From: Psychrobacillus insolitus
GTDB lineage: Bacteria > Bacillota > Bacilli > Bacillales_A > Planococcaceae
Direction: 5' to 3'
Assembly: GCF_003254155.1 (NCBI RefSeq)
Contig: NZ_QKZI01000002.1
Span: 351,135-415,134 of the forward strand
DNA length: 64,000 nucleotides
Below are positions 8,335 to 17,264 of the stretch, piece by piece. Position 1 is the first letter of the stretch. Each line of letters begins with the position of its first letter. A model generated the notes under the pieces. That model ran no database searches and was not told where the DNA came from. It saw only the letters and a list, made by a program, of their open reading frames with translations. Both the position numbers and the translations under genes were made by a program.

Positions 8335-9593
8335 ATAAATGGATAACAATCGGTATTGCAATCATTGTTTCTTCTATAATAGCTGCAAACTCTATTCTTT
8401 TATTTACCGAGAAAAGTAAGCTTGGTCGTACTTATTATGTAAGTGAATATGATCGGGTGAACGAAAATACATATACAAAAGAATTAGAAAAAGAATCTGT
8501 TGTCGTGCCAGAAAGTGTCTCGACAGTTACTCTAGATGTAGAAGTAGTGAGTGAGTTTACAGTAAAAGTTGGAGATATGGTACAAGAAGGTCAAGAACTT
8601 GCCGTGCTGAAATCAGAGGCTGCTGACTCACAACGTTCGCTATGGGAATCCGAGGAAGAAGCTTATATGGCAGAAGAATCAAAGCTCGAATCGATTATAG
8701 CTGGTTTAGAATCAGAAAAATATTCTGTGTCATCTGGAGTTAATGGTAGCGGTTCAACAACAGGGGACGCGTCAGAGGATAAAGTAATTAACGTAGGCGT
8801 TCAAGTTGACGTCGAAATTTTACAAGAAGGCGACTACGCAAATGCAATTGCAGAAGCAGAGCAAAAATTAGCAGAAATAGAGCGTAAACGTAAAATTGTT
8901 AGTGCACAATTAAGTTTGGACTCAGAAGACCTAGCATCACTTAGCCCAATTTTTGGTGTTGTGGCATCGATCGAAGAAAGTGACGGCAAGTATTTCATCT
9001 ACTTATATACAGCTGAAAAGTCAGTTGTCACATTCTTAGAAGAAGCTGAATGGCACGAAATTCAAGAAGGTCAAAAAGTGATGAACTACTCGACGCACCA
9101 AGAGGGAGTAGTAGAAGGATTTGTATCTACGAAAACAGAAGTCCCAGCAAACAAAAGTGAATGGCTAAAAGTGTTCAAGCAATTTGACTCTAACATCGAA
9201 GAACCAGTATATGAAGTACGCATTCAATTGAATGGTGAAGTAAGTGTCTTGCCTTACGGAGCGAATATTAACTCAAACATTACTACTAATGAAGTAGCCG
9301 GTGCAGCACGCGTAAAAGAACAATGGATATTAAATCGCGTCGATCAAGCAGCAGAAGTGTATATTCTAACGGAAGATGGGAAAATTGGTCTTACACCAGT
9401 TGTTGTCCCATTAGACCTTGAACAATATGCTGTCCTTTCAGAAGGACTAATGGAGGGAAATGTTGTGCTTAATGCTGATGAAAAATATATCGGTGCACAA
9501 GCATTTTTACCGTTCCCGCTAGATCTACCAACTTGGAGCAGCGTAAAAGCAGTTGGTTGGAGAGATTACGTGAAGTTTTTAACCTATAAATAA
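8331..9593 (+). CDS. HlyD/membrane-fusion-type adaptor protein
   Basis: A 420-aa membrane-anchored protein with one N-terminal transmembrane helix (about residues 5-24). A biotinyl-lipoyl-like half follows (about 55-85: FTVKVGDMVQEGQELAVLKS), then a Glu/Lys-rich coiled coil to about 200 and beta-barrel regions after it. This order is typical of membrane-fusion adaptors that work with exporters. The start is the ATG at 8331 inside the ATGA overlap; upstream AAAGGGGG supports it. The partner here is a Yip1-like protein rather than a recognisable permease or ATPase, which is unusual for this family. A strong terminator follows. Confidence 0.75.
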   Translation: MNKWITIGIAIIVSSIIAANSILLFTEKSKLGRTYYVSEYDRVNENTYTKELEKESVVVPESVSTVTLDVEVVSEFTVKVGDMVQEGQELAVLKSEAADSQRSLWESEEEAYMAEESKLESIIAGLESEKYSVSSGVNGSGSTTGDASEDKVINVGVQVDVEILQEGDYANAIAEAEQKLAEIERKRKIVSAQLSLDSEDLASLSPIFGVVASIEESDGKYFIYLYTAEKSVVTFLEEAEWHEIQEGQKVMNYSTHQEGVVEGFVSTKTEVPANKSEWLKVFKQFDSNIEEPVYEVRIQLNGEVSVLPYGANINSNITTNEVAGAARVKEQWILNRVDQAAEVYILTEDGKIGLTPVVVPLDLEQYAVLSEGLMEGNVVLNADEKYIGAQAFLPFPLDLPTWSSVKAVGWRDYVKFLTYK

Positions 9594-9674
9594 TAAAAAC
9601 GTAAAAGGATATCATCGACTTTGAACGCAAATTTCGCTGTAGATGATGCATCTTCATAATATGTAGAGTTAAAA

Positions 9675-9708
9675 GCTGCGAAGGAAGAAACCCTTCGCAG
9701 TTTTTTTG
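9675..9708 (+). terminator. Terminator of the Yip1/adaptor operon
   Basis: GCTGCGAAGG pairs with CCTTCGCAG around a short A-rich loop and is followed by seven T. A weaker hairpin (ATCATCGAC/GTAGATGAT, 9613-9648) lies between the gene and this terminator. Confidence 0.85.
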
Positions 9709-9723
9709 TGTTTTTAGAGGGGG

Positions 9724-10021
9724 GTTGTGGAACTCCATAGCGTTTGTGTGAAACTCAGCGACTTATGTGGAACTCTGGAGCTTTTGTGTGGAACTCAGCG
9801 ACTTATGTGAAACTCTGGAGCTGTTGTGTGGAACTCATAGTGTTTTGTGTGAAACTTCATAGTGTTTGTGTGGAACTCAGCGACTTATGTGAAACTCTAG
9901 AGCCTTTGTGTGGAACTCAAAGCGTTTTGTGTGGAACTTCATAGCGTTTGTGTGAAACTCAGCGACTTATGTGTAACTCTGGAGCTTTTGTGTGAAACTT
10001 CATAGTGTTTGCGTGGAGCCC
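9724..10021 (+). repeat. Array of ~20-bp repeats with GTGGAACT core
   Basis: About 15 units in head-to-tail order, each starting TTGTGTGGAACTC or a close variant (TATGTGAAACTC), with 7-9 variable bases between cores. The variable parts come from a small set (CAGCGACT, TGGAGCTT, CATAGTGT), giving a higher-order pattern. The spacing of about 20 bp is close to two helical turns. The array lies between the adaptor operon terminator and the yhdT promoter. Frames through it are open by periodicity only and are not counted as genes. A related array lies at 17394-17808 in opposite orientation. Confidence 0.85.
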
Positions 10022-10108
10022 AATGTCGCTTCCATTTTTCTTATATAAAACTAGTAAAAACTTCGCTATACTAAATAAACGAAGATAAGCAAAAGGGAGA
10101 GGACTAAA

Positions 10109-10369
10109 GTGGATCCTAGATTTAAAATTGCGCACAGGGAAGCACTCATTGGGGTAGGTTTAGCTATTGTACATTTCATTTGGTGGTTTGGATTTGCATA
10201 TGGACTTGGTTCCGCTCCTGTGGAGGAGTATAAATATATACTTGGTTTTCCGGAATGGTTCTTTTACAGTTGCATCGTAGGATTCCTCTTGGTTTCGTTA
10301 ACGGTCATTATTTTAGCGAAATTTGTGTTAAAGGATGTTTCATTTGAAGAGGAAGGTGATCAGTTATGA
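10109..10369 (+). CDS. yhdT: YhdT family small membrane protein
   Basis: An 86-aa protein with two transmembrane helices (about residues 13-34 and 49-72), matching the YhdT family that accompanies the pantothenate symporter PanF in many bacteria. The start is GTG after AAAGGGAGAGG. A TATACT -10 element lies at 10067-10072 with a poor -35. Its TGA overlaps the panF ATG, so it is probably a small accessory subunit of that transporter. Confidence 0.85.
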   Translation: MDPRFKIAHREALIGVGLAIVHFIWWFGFAYGLGSAPVEEYKYILGFPEWFFYSCIVGFLLVSLTVIILAKFVLKDVSFEEEGDQL

Positions 10370-11814
10370 ATATTCAAGTAATTATTCCGATGATTCTTTT
10401 CTTAGGAATCATTTTTTTCATTGGCTATTGGTCTAGCAAAAAGATAGGGGAGTCTACTGGAGGGTTCCTACAAGAATATTTCTTAGGTGGTCGTGAACTA
10501 GGGGGATTTGTGCTAGCCATGACGATGGTTGCTACATATGGTAGCGCATCTAGTTTTCTTGGTGGTCCAGGAACTGCATATACTATGGGGTTTGGCTGGG
10601 TACTGCTTTCGATGACTCAAGTGGTGACGGGTTATTTTGTATTACTTATTTTAGGGAAGAAATTTGCGATTTTGGCTCGTAGGTATAATGCCATTACGTT
10701 AATTGATTTCTTGAAGGTTCGATATAATAATAGTACGGCTGTAGTGTTACTAGCTGCAGCGAGTATGATTATCTTTTTGTTTTCAGCGATGACAGCACAG
10801 TGGGTAGGCGGAGGCCGATTGATTGAATCGTTAACAGGAATAAAGTATACGACTGCGCTATTCATTTTTGCGGTTTCTGTTCTCGTCTATGTGGTAATCG
10901 GTGGATTCCGTGCTGTTGCAGTAACGGATGCTGTGCAAGGTGGGGTTATGGTTATAGGGACGCTTATCTTACTTATAGCTGTAATTATCGCAGGTGGCGG
11001 CGTACCGAACATTATGCAGGATTTGTTGAATGAAAACCCGAATTTAGTGACTCCGTACGGAAATGACGGGAATTTATCCATGGCTTATGTATCTTCTTTC
11101 TGGATATTAGTCGGAGTAGGGGTAGTGGGACTGCCTCAAATGGCTGTGCGAGCGATGTCGTATAAAAATTCGAAATCGATGCACCGAGCGCTTGTGATTG
11201 GAACAATTGTTACCGGTTTTATCATGCTTAATATGCATTTAATTGGTGTATTTGCACGTACAATAATGCCTGGGATAGAGGTTCCAGATACGGTTATTCC
11301 ACTTGTTGCATTGAAAATTTTACCGGCTTGGCTTGCAGGAATTGTTCTTGCAGCTCCACTAGCTGCAATTATGTCGACTGTTGATTCGCTGTTAATTTTG
11401 GTAAGTTCATCGATTGTGAAGGATGTATACATAAATTACTTGAATCCGAGCGCTAGTGAGAAAACAGTGAAACGTATCAGTTTTGGTGTGACAACTATTT
11501 TAGGGAGCATTGTTTTTTTATTGGCATTGAACCCACCTGATTTGCTTATTTTCTTGAATTTATTCGCATTTGGTGGACTAGAAGCTGCATTCATCTGGCC
11601 GGTTGTTCTAGGTCTTTACTGGTCCTATGGCAATAAATACGGTGCGATTGCATCCATGATCTCAGGAATTGTTTCGTATATCGCGATTCATTTTTACAAT
11701 CAAGTAAATGGTAATCTATTTGGAGTACATACAGTGGTAGTTCCGGTAATTTTATCATTAGTAGCGTATATTATTTTTAGTCTATTAATCAAAAGAACAA
11801 AATACGTCTATTAA
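10366..11814 (+). CDS. panF: Sodium/pantothenate symporter
   Basis: Imports pantothenate, the coenzyme A precursor, with sodium. It is an SSS-family permease of 482 aa with about 13 transmembrane helices. Supporting segments are EYFLGGRELGGFVLAMTMVA near residue 38, SASSFLGGPG near 60 and AAPLAAIMSTVDSLLI near 330, the last being the conserved sodium-binding helix of the family. Overlap with yhdT on its 5' side is the usual panF arrangement. The protein is complete. Confidence 0.9.
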   Translation: MNIQVIIPMILFLGIIFFIGYWSSKKIGESTGGFLQEYFLGGRELGGFVLAMTMVATYGSASSFLGGPGTAYTMGFGWVLLSMTQVVTGYFVLLILGKKFAILARRYNAITLIDFLKVRYNNSTAVVLLAAASMIIFLFSAMTAQWVGGGRLIESLTGIKYTTALFIFAVSVLVYVVIGGFRAVAVTDAVQGGVMVIGTLILLIAVIIAGGGVPNIMQDLLNENPNLVTPYGNDGNLSMAYVSSFWILVGVGVVGLPQMAVRAMSYKNSKSMHRALVIGTIVTGFIMLNMHLIGVFARTIMPGIEVPDTVIPLVALKILPAWLAGIVLAAPLAAIMSTVDSLLILVSSSIVKDVYINYLNPSASEKTVKRISFGVTTILGSIVFLLALNPPDLLIFLNLFAFGGLEAAFIWPVVLGLYWSYGNKYGAIASMISGIVSYIAIHFYNQVNGNLFGVHTVVVPVILSLVAYIIFSLLIKRTKYVY

Positions 11815-11830
11815 TAAGGGAGAACTACGG

Positions 11831-12739
11831 ATGAAGCAATGGAAGATTTACACGATGCTCCTGTTGGTAATGTTTTTTTGGGGAGCTAATGTACCTATCT
11901 TAAAATACTTGGTCGCCGAAGTACCACCAGTGACACTAACAGGTTTTCGAATACTGGTTGCAGGTATAGTCGTAATACTGATCTTATGGAAAATGAAACT
12001 CATTCGAAAACCTTTCAAGCACGAGTGGAAATATATATTTTTAGGAACAATTACAAATGTAGTAGGTCATCATTATTTTCTAAACATGGGCTTATCAATA
12101 ACAAGCGGGACGCACGGGGGACTAATATTAGGAACTGGTCCAATCTTAACGGCCATTTCAGCAGCAATCATATTAAAATACTTCCCAACTAAAGTACAGT
12201 GGATTGGATTATTATTAGGACTTGCAGGTCTGTCGCTTGCAGTTTTAGTTGGAAGTGAAACACAAGGTGCGAATATAGGGGATTTCTACGTTTTCCTAGC
12301 GATCTTCGCACAAGTTCTTAGTTATATGGTTATTAGTAAAGCAGCGAGAACCCTAAATCCACTTTTAATGACAGCTTATATGATGTTAATTGGAGCACCT
12401 ATCATAATACTGATCAGTTTTATCCAAGAGCCTGGAGCTATTTTGGCATTTGGCGAGACAACTCAAAAGTTTTGGTGGTTATTCATTGCATCGGCAATTG
12501 TATGCACCGCAATTGGTCATCTAATGTACAATTACGCAGTTGGCCAAGCAGGACCGACAAAAGCCGCGATATTTATGAATTTTAACCCTTTATTTGCAAT
12601 GATACTCTCGGCAATTTTCTTGGGAGAGATATTAAATTATCGACATTTCCTTGGCCTCATCTTAATCGTAGCAGGGGTAATGCTTGGATCTGGAGCAGCA
12701 GAGGATATGTGGAAAAAACATAAAGTGAAAAAAGAATAA
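11831..12739 (+). CDS. DMT-superfamily (EamA) transporter
   Basis: A 302-aa inner-membrane carrier with two EamA repeats and about ten transmembrane helices. FWGANVPILKYL near residue 17 and a second repeat from about 155 are typical of drug/metabolite transporters. The substrate cannot be deduced. It starts 16 nt after panF behind GGGAGAA, so it is probably cotranscribed with yhdT-panF and ends at a strong terminator. Confidence 0.85.
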   Translation: MKQWKIYTMLLLVMFFWGANVPILKYLVAEVPPVTLTGFRILVAGIVVILILWKMKLIRKPFKHEWKYIFLGTITNVVGHHYFLNMGLSITSGTHGGLILGTGPILTAISAAIILKYFPTKVQWIGLLLGLAGLSLAVLVGSETQGANIGDFYVFLAIFAQVLSYMVISKAARTLNPLLMTAYMMLIGAPIIILISFIQEPGAILAFGETTQKFWWLFIASAIVCTAIGHLMYNYAVGQAGPTKAAIFMNFNPLFAMILSAIFLGEILNYRHFLGLILIVAGVMLGSGAAEDMWKKHKVKKE

Positions 12740-12756
12740 TCCAAAATAAATAATAG

Positions 12757-12788
12757 AAAAGGGTGACTTCTAACACAAGTCACCCTTT
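12757..12788 (+). terminator. Terminator of the panF operon
   Basis: AAAAGGGTGACTT pairs with AAGTCACCCTTTT around a 7-nt loop and runs into T residues. Confidence 0.9.
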
Positions 12789-12842
12789 TTAGTGTAAAAT
12801 TTTATATGGAGTAAAAAAGAAAATAAACTTTTCTACAAAGTA

Positions 12843-12938
12843 ACGTCTAGAGCAAGCAGTCATGTTCCTGCGCAAAGCTCATCGCAGAAGAACGGTGTCC
12901 CTCGGGGCAGAAACAGGCGCTTCCGCTTTTCATACTTT
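12843..12938. repeat. GC-rich structured element upstream of argC
   Basis: A markedly GC-richer block inside AT-rich DNA. GTTC-CTGCG pairs with CGCAG-AA-GAAC, and downstream pieces (CCCTCGGGG; GGCGCTTCCGC) are also self-complementary. I see only one copy in this window. Its composition and structure suggest an interspersed repeat or a leader RNA; it lies upstream of the arg promoter, so it is not part of the argC mRNA leader. Confidence 0.4.
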
Positions 12939-12955
12939 AGTAGATAAAAATACAT

Positions 12956-12984
12956 TTGACTTTATAATTATACAGTCATATACT
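12956..12984 (+). promoter_or_regulatory. SigA promoter of the argCJBD operon
   Basis: TTGACT and TATACT are separated by exactly 17 bp, an almost consensus vegetative promoter, 32 bp upstream of argC. Confidence 0.8.
12959..12976. promoter_or_regulatory. ARG box (ArgR/AhrC operator)
   Basis: ACTTTATAATTATACAGT is an 18-bp palindrome with one mismatched pair and fits the ArgR/AhrC operator pattern (TGxATWWWWATxCA). It overlaps the -35 element and fills the spacer, so bound repressor would block the promoter when arginine is abundant. Confidence 0.7.
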
Positions 12985-13015
12985 AGTTCTAACTTATTTA
13001 TATGGAGTGAGCGAA

Positions 13016-14050
13016 ATGAAAGTAGGAATTATTGGTGCAACAGGGTACGGTGGACTAGAGTTAATAAGAATTTTACATAATCATCCATCAGTATCGAACA
13101 TTGATCTATTTACATCATCAGATGAAGGAAGTATTTTTTCTGATAAATATACACATTTACTGAATATTTATGACCAAGATTTACTTAAAATAGATAATAG
13201 TAGGTTAAAAGAACTCGACGTAGTGTTTACAAGTACTCCTTCTGGCGTTTCTAGTACACTACTTCCTTCCTTAATCGGGCTTGGGCCAAAGCTAATTGAC
13301 CTATCAGGGGATTTCCGATTGAAAGACTTAGCGGAGTATGAGCGATGGTATAAAAAAACACCAGCTCCTGCTGAGGCAGTTGAGCAAAGCGTATACGGAT
13401 TAACCGAGTGGAATACAGAGGCTATAAAGGATGCGGCCATTATCGCAAATCCTGGATGCTACCCGACGGCGGTACTGCTTTCCTTATTACCGCTCTTAAA
13501 AAATAACTTAATCGATGCAAATAATATTGTTATTGATGCGAAAAGTGGCGTATCTGGCGCTGGAAACAAGCCTAGTCAAATGACGCATTTCAGTGAAACG
13601 AATGAAAATACAGCCATTTATAAAATTCACGAGCACCAACATATTCCAGAAATTGAGCAAGCGATTGGGATGTTTGCGAAACACCATTCACCAATTACTT
13701 TCACAACGACGCTAGTTCCAATGACTAGAGGGATACTTGCGACAAGTTATGTGCCAGTCACAACTGGGACTACTGAAAAGCAATTAGTTGAAGCACTTGA
13801 AGAGAAATATGCAGACCAGCCATTTGTACGTATCATAAAAGATGCTGCTAAATTTGGAACAAATCAAGTGCGCGGGAGTAATTACTGTGATATCCATGTG
13901 CGACTGGATCCACGAACAAACCGAGCTACAATCGTTTCAGCTATTGATAATTTAGTAAAAGGTGCGGCAGGTCAAGCGATTCAAAACATGAACGTGCAGT
14001 TCGGTTTAGACCAAACAACTGGTCTCCGTTTAGTACCGCTATTCATTTAA
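13016..14050 (+). CDS. argC: N-acetyl-gamma-glutamyl-phosphate reductase
   Basis: Third step of arginine synthesis: NADPH reduction of N-acetylglutamyl phosphate to the semialdehyde. A Rossmann motif GATGYGGLEL is at residues 7-16 and the catalytic cysteine is in NPGCYPTA (Cys148). The 344-aa length is normal. ATG 13016 is preferred because GGAG lies 8 nt upstream; the in-frame GTG at 13007 overlaps that site. It is the first gene of argC-J-B-D. Confidence 0.95.
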   Translation: MKVGIIGATGYGGLELIRILHNHPSVSNIDLFTSSDEGSIFSDKYTHLLNIYDQDLLKIDNSRLKELDVVFTSTPSGVSSTLLPSLIGLGPKLIDLSGDFRLKDLAEYERWYKKTPAPAEAVEQSVYGLTEWNTEAIKDAAIIANPGCYPTAVLLSLLPLLKNNLIDANNIVIDAKSGVSGAGNKPSQMTHFSETNENTAIYKIHEHQHIPEIEQAIGMFAKHHSPITFTTTLVPMTRGILATSYVPVTTGTTEKQLVEALEEKYADQPFVRIIKDAAKFGTNQVRGSNYCDIHVRLDPRTNRATIVSAIDNLVKGAAGQAIQNMNVQFGLDQTTGLRLVPLFI

Positions 14051-14069
14051 ATAATTGGAGGAGTAAATC

Positions 14070-15296
14070 ATGAGTTCAAGCACAATGATTATGAAAAAAA
14101 TTTCATTAAAAAATATAGCATCACCAAAAGGGTTTAAAGCAACTGGTATCCACTGTGGACTAAAGCATAAGAAAAAGGATCTAGCATTACTTTTCAGTGA
14201 AGTTCCAGCAAGTGTAGCGGGCGTTTTCACAACAAATGCTATAAAAGCGGCACCACTTCTGATTACGAAAGATGTTGTGTACCAAACAGGAAAAATACAA
14301 GCAATCATCGTAAATTCAGGGAATGCCAACGCCTGCACAGGTAAGCAAGGAATGGCAGATGCATACACGATGCAAAAATTAACAGCTGAAAAACTAGGCA
14401 TTGCGCGTAATTTAGTTGGCGTTGCATCAACTGGTGTTATTGGGGAAATGATGAAAATGGATCCAATCATTACTGGGATTCAACAATTAGAACCAATTGA
14501 CGAACTAGAAGGCGCTATTGGATTCTCTCAATCGATTATGACAACGGATACCGTTACGAAAAACACTGCTTATAAAACAATGATCGATGGCAAAGAAGTG
14601 ATTATTGCTGGAACTGCAAAAGGTTCTGGAATGATCGAACCTAATATGGCGACGATGCTTGGCTTTATAACAACGGATGCGAACATCGAATCCAAATATC
14701 TGCAATCTGCATTGAAATCAATTACCGACATTACGTTCAACTCAATTACAGTCGACGGTGATACTTCGACAAATGATATGGTCATTGTTATGGCAAACGG
14801 GATGGCGGAAAATAATACGCTAACACCTGATCATCCAGAATGGGAAAATTTTGTGAAAACATTACATGCTGTGTCACAAGACTTAGCGAAAATGATTGCA
14901 AAAGATGGAGAAGGTGCTACGAAATTAATTGAAGTGGAAGTTAAAGGTGCAATTTCCGATGTAGAAGCACGTAAAATAGCGAAAACTGTAGTTGGTTCAC
15001 CACTTGTGAAAACAGCTGTATTTGGAAATGACGCAAACTGGGGTAGAATCATTGCGGCTGTAGGCTATAGTGGTGCTACACTTGATCCATATGCCATCAC
15101 AATTCATCTAGGTTCTACAAAAGTTGTAGAAAACGGAGAGCCGGTTAGCTTCTCAGAGGAAGATTTAATTGTTTATTTGAAACAACCAGAAGTGAAAATT
15201 TTTGTCGATATTCATCAAGGAGCAGGCCACGGCTTAGCTTGGGGGTGTGATTTAACGTATGACTATGTCCAAATCAACGCAAGCTACCGTTCTTAA
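14070..15296 (+). CDS. argJ: Bifunctional ornithine acetyltransferase/N-acetylglutamate synthase
   Basis: Recycles the acetyl group from acetylornithine to glutamate. It is a self-cleaving Ntn-type enzyme with the processing site in the PNMATMLG motif between Ala194 and Thr195, Thr195 becoming the nucleophile of the beta chain. KGSGMI just before it and TSTNDM downstream are family motifs. The ribosome binding site is GGAGGAG. The 3' end overlaps argB by 38 nt, indicating coupling. Whether it also makes acetylglutamate from acetyl-CoA cannot be read from sequence. Confidence 0.95.
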   Translation: MSSSTMIMKKISLKNIASPKGFKATGIHCGLKHKKKDLALLFSEVPASVAGVFTTNAIKAAPLLITKDVVYQTGKIQAIIVNSGNANACTGKQGMADAYTMQKLTAEKLGIARNLVGVASTGVIGEMMKMDPIITGIQQLEPIDELEGAIGFSQSIMTTDTVTKNTAYKTMIDGKEVIIAGTAKGSGMIEPNMATMLGFITTDANIESKYLQSALKSITDITFNSITVDGDTSTNDMVIVMANGMAENNTLTPDHPEWENFVKTLHAVSQDLAKMIAKDGEGATKLIEVEVKGAISDVEARKIAKTVVGSPLVKTAVFGNDANWGRIIAAVGYSGATLDPYAITIHLGSTKVVENGEPVSFSEEDLIVYLKQPEVKIFVDIHQGAGHGLAWGCDLTYDYVQINASYRS

Positions 15297-16038
15297 ACGC
15301 ATCGTTGTCAAACTAGGAGGCAGTATGCTCGAAGGGTTGAATGATCAGTTTTTCATGAACTTCAAGCGACTGCAAGAAGAAGGAAATCAGTTAATCATCG
15401 TACATGGCGGAGGTCCGGCGATTAACAAAGAATTGGCACGAAATAACGTTACATCAACTACTATAAACGGTATCCGAGTAACTTCTAAGGAAGCGGTCGG
15501 GATCGTCCAGTCAACTTTAATCGGCAAAGTCAATCCGGCTTTAGTTCACGAGTTGAATAAAGACGGGATTGTAGCAGTAGGCTTAAGTGGCTATGATGGA
15601 CAACTACTAGAATGTACATTATTAAATGAAGAAATATATGGCTTCGTAGGAGAAATACAACAAGTAAATACGTCCCTACTAGACACGTTTCTACAAGCTG
15701 GAGTCACGCCAGTTATTGCTTGTATTGGGTGTACAGCAGATGGACATGCATTAAACATTAATGGAGACACGGTGGCAAGTGAAATCGCGCTCGCAATGAA
15801 AGCCGATAGTTTATTGCTCGTAACGGATACACCAGGTATTAAAATCAATGACGTAGTGCAAGAAATGGTTACGCAAGCGGAAATAGATAATTGGATTGAA
15901 ACAGGAGATATTTTCGGCGGCATGATTCCCAAAGTGCAAGCCGCTGTAGAGTGCTTACAATCTGGTATTCCATCCGTTCAAATAGTTGGAGAAAAGCTAG
16001 TAGGAACGGTAATCATATCTCAGGAGGTAAACGCATGA
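15259..16038 (+). CDS. argB: Acetylglutamate kinase
   Basis: Phosphorylates N-acetylglutamate, the second step of arginine synthesis. It is an amino acid kinase fold of about 259 aa with the VKLGGSML phosphate-binding motif near residue 18, the HGGGPAINK substrate motif near 50 and an NINGDTVAS ATP-site segment near 170. The start is ATG 15259, with ATG 15265 as the alternative; both lie inside argJ after GGGGGTGTG. The TGA overlaps the argD ATG. Confidence 0.94.
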   Translation: MTMSKSTQATVLKRIVVKLGGSMLEGLNDQFFMNFKRLQEEGNQLIIVHGGGPAINKELARNNVTSTTINGIRVTSKEAVGIVQSTLIGKVNPALVHELNKDGIVAVGLSGYDGQLLECTLLNEEIYGFVGEIQQVNTSLLDTFLQAGVTPVIACIGCTADGHALNINGDTVASEIALAMKADSLLLVTDTPGIKINDVVQEMVTQAEIDNWIETGDIFGGMIPKVQAAVECLQSGIPSVQIVGEKLVGTVIISQEVNA

Positions 16039-17165
16039 GTTCATTATTTAAAAATTACGGCCGTCGTCCCGTTCATTTAGTGAGCGGCAAAGGCACGATT
16101 GTAACAGATGAAACGGGGAAAGAATACCTTGATTTCACGAGTGGAATAGCAGTACTTAGTTTAGGCCATGCACATCCTGCAATCGTAGAAGCGATTCAAA
16201 AGCAAGCAGAGAAACTTTGGCATACATCAAATTTATTTGAAAGTCCGGAGCAAGAAAAATTAGCTGCGACACTAGAGAAAGACACACATCTGGCTCATGC
16301 CTTTTTCTGTAATAGTGGAGCAGAAGCAAACGAAGCAGCGATTAAACTAGCTCGCAAGCATACACAAAAACATGTCATCATCACATTCGAAAAATCTTTC
16401 CACGGACGTACTTTTGGAGCGATGTCCGCAACTGGGCAAGAAAAAATACGCCAAGGATTTGGACCATTACTAGAAACATTTAAAACGATTCCTTTCAATG
16501 ATGTAGCTGCACTAGAAGCAGTCATTGATGACGAAGTAGCAGCAATCATGCTTGAAGTGATCCAAGGAGAAGGCGGCGTGAACCAAATCTCTCCTGAATT
16601 AGCACAAGCAATCACGGATATCTGTTCAGAAAAAGGCATCTTACTGATCGTAGACGAAGTGCAAACAGGAATCGGACGTACAGGAACTCGCTACGCATAC
16701 GAGCAAACCGTACTGAAACCCGACATCATGACACTAGCAAAAGGCCTAGGCGGAGGCTTCCCAATCGGAGCAATGCTTGGCACAAGCGCTCTATACGAAA
16801 CGTTCGGACCAGGTACACACGGAACCACTTTCGGAGGAAACCCACTAGCCGTTTCAGTTGCACAAACCGTATTAAATCATGTATTCAACCCAACATTCTT
16901 AACCAATGTCAACGAAAAATCGACATACTTTAAAGAAAAACTAGCAGCATCACTTCCAAACCATACCATCGTAGGCTCCGGTCTACTACTCGGTATCGTA
17001 TGCGCTGAAGACGTAGCACCATACGTAAACCTTGCCGAACAAGCAGGGCTACTACTAGTATCAGCAGGACCAAACGTCATCAGACTCCTGCCGCCACTAA
17101 CCGTAACAAACGAAGAAATCGATCAAGCAGTAGCGATACTAGCGAATATACTAAATAGCAATTAA
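16035..17165 (+). CDS. argD: Acetylornithine aminotransferase
   Basis: PLP-dependent transamination of N-acetylglutamate semialdehyde to N-acetylornithine. A class III aminotransferase of 376 aa: FFCNSGAEANEAAIKLAR near residue 88, DEVQTGIGRTG near 210 and the PLP lysine in TLAKGLGGGFP near 239. The start is ATG 16035, 6 nt after AGGAGGT, within the ATGA overlap with argB. A terminator follows, closing the operon. Confidence 0.95.
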   Translation: MSSLFKNYGRRPVHLVSGKGTIVTDETGKEYLDFTSGIAVLSLGHAHPAIVEAIQKQAEKLWHTSNLFESPEQEKLAATLEKDTHLAHAFFCNSGAEANEAAIKLARKHTQKHVIITFEKSFHGRTFGAMSATGQEKIRQGFGPLLETFKTIPFNDVAALEAVIDDEVAAIMLEVIQGEGGVNQISPELAQAITDICSEKGILLIVDEVQTGIGRTGTRYAYEQTVLKPDIMTLAKGLGGGFPIGAMLGTSALYETFGPGTHGTTFGGNPLAVSVAQTVLNHVFNPTFLTNVNEKSTYFKEKLAASLPNHTIVGSGLLLGIVCAEDVAPYVNLAEQAGLLLVSAGPNVIRLLPPLTVTNEEIDQAVAILANILNSN

Positions 17166-17183
17166 AGCGCTATTTACCACAGT

Positions 17184-17212
17184 AAAAGCCACCCAACTTA
17201 GGGTGGCTTTTA
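17184..17212 (+). terminator. Terminator of the arg operon
   Basis: AAAAGCCACCC pairs perfectly with GGGTGGCTTTT around AACTTA. Confidence 0.9.
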
Positions 17213-17264
17213 TTGTGTTTCTACTTTTCAATTTGGGAAAACTGGCTAAGAGGGGAAAGAAACA

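Noticed and set aside
9744..9944. 66-codon ORF through the first repeat array
   Set aside because: It is open only because the ~20-bp repeat happens to lack stops in this frame; no start signal and Cys/Trp-rich composition unlike any protein here.
12740..13015. T-box or arginine riboswitch before argC
   Set aside because: No T-box motif (GGTGG with specifier loop) or terminator lies between the promoter and argC; the leader is only about 25 nt.
12862..13080. 72-codon ORF before argC
   Set aside because: It overlaps the GC-rich structured block and the arg promoter and runs into argC out of frame; no ribosome binding site.
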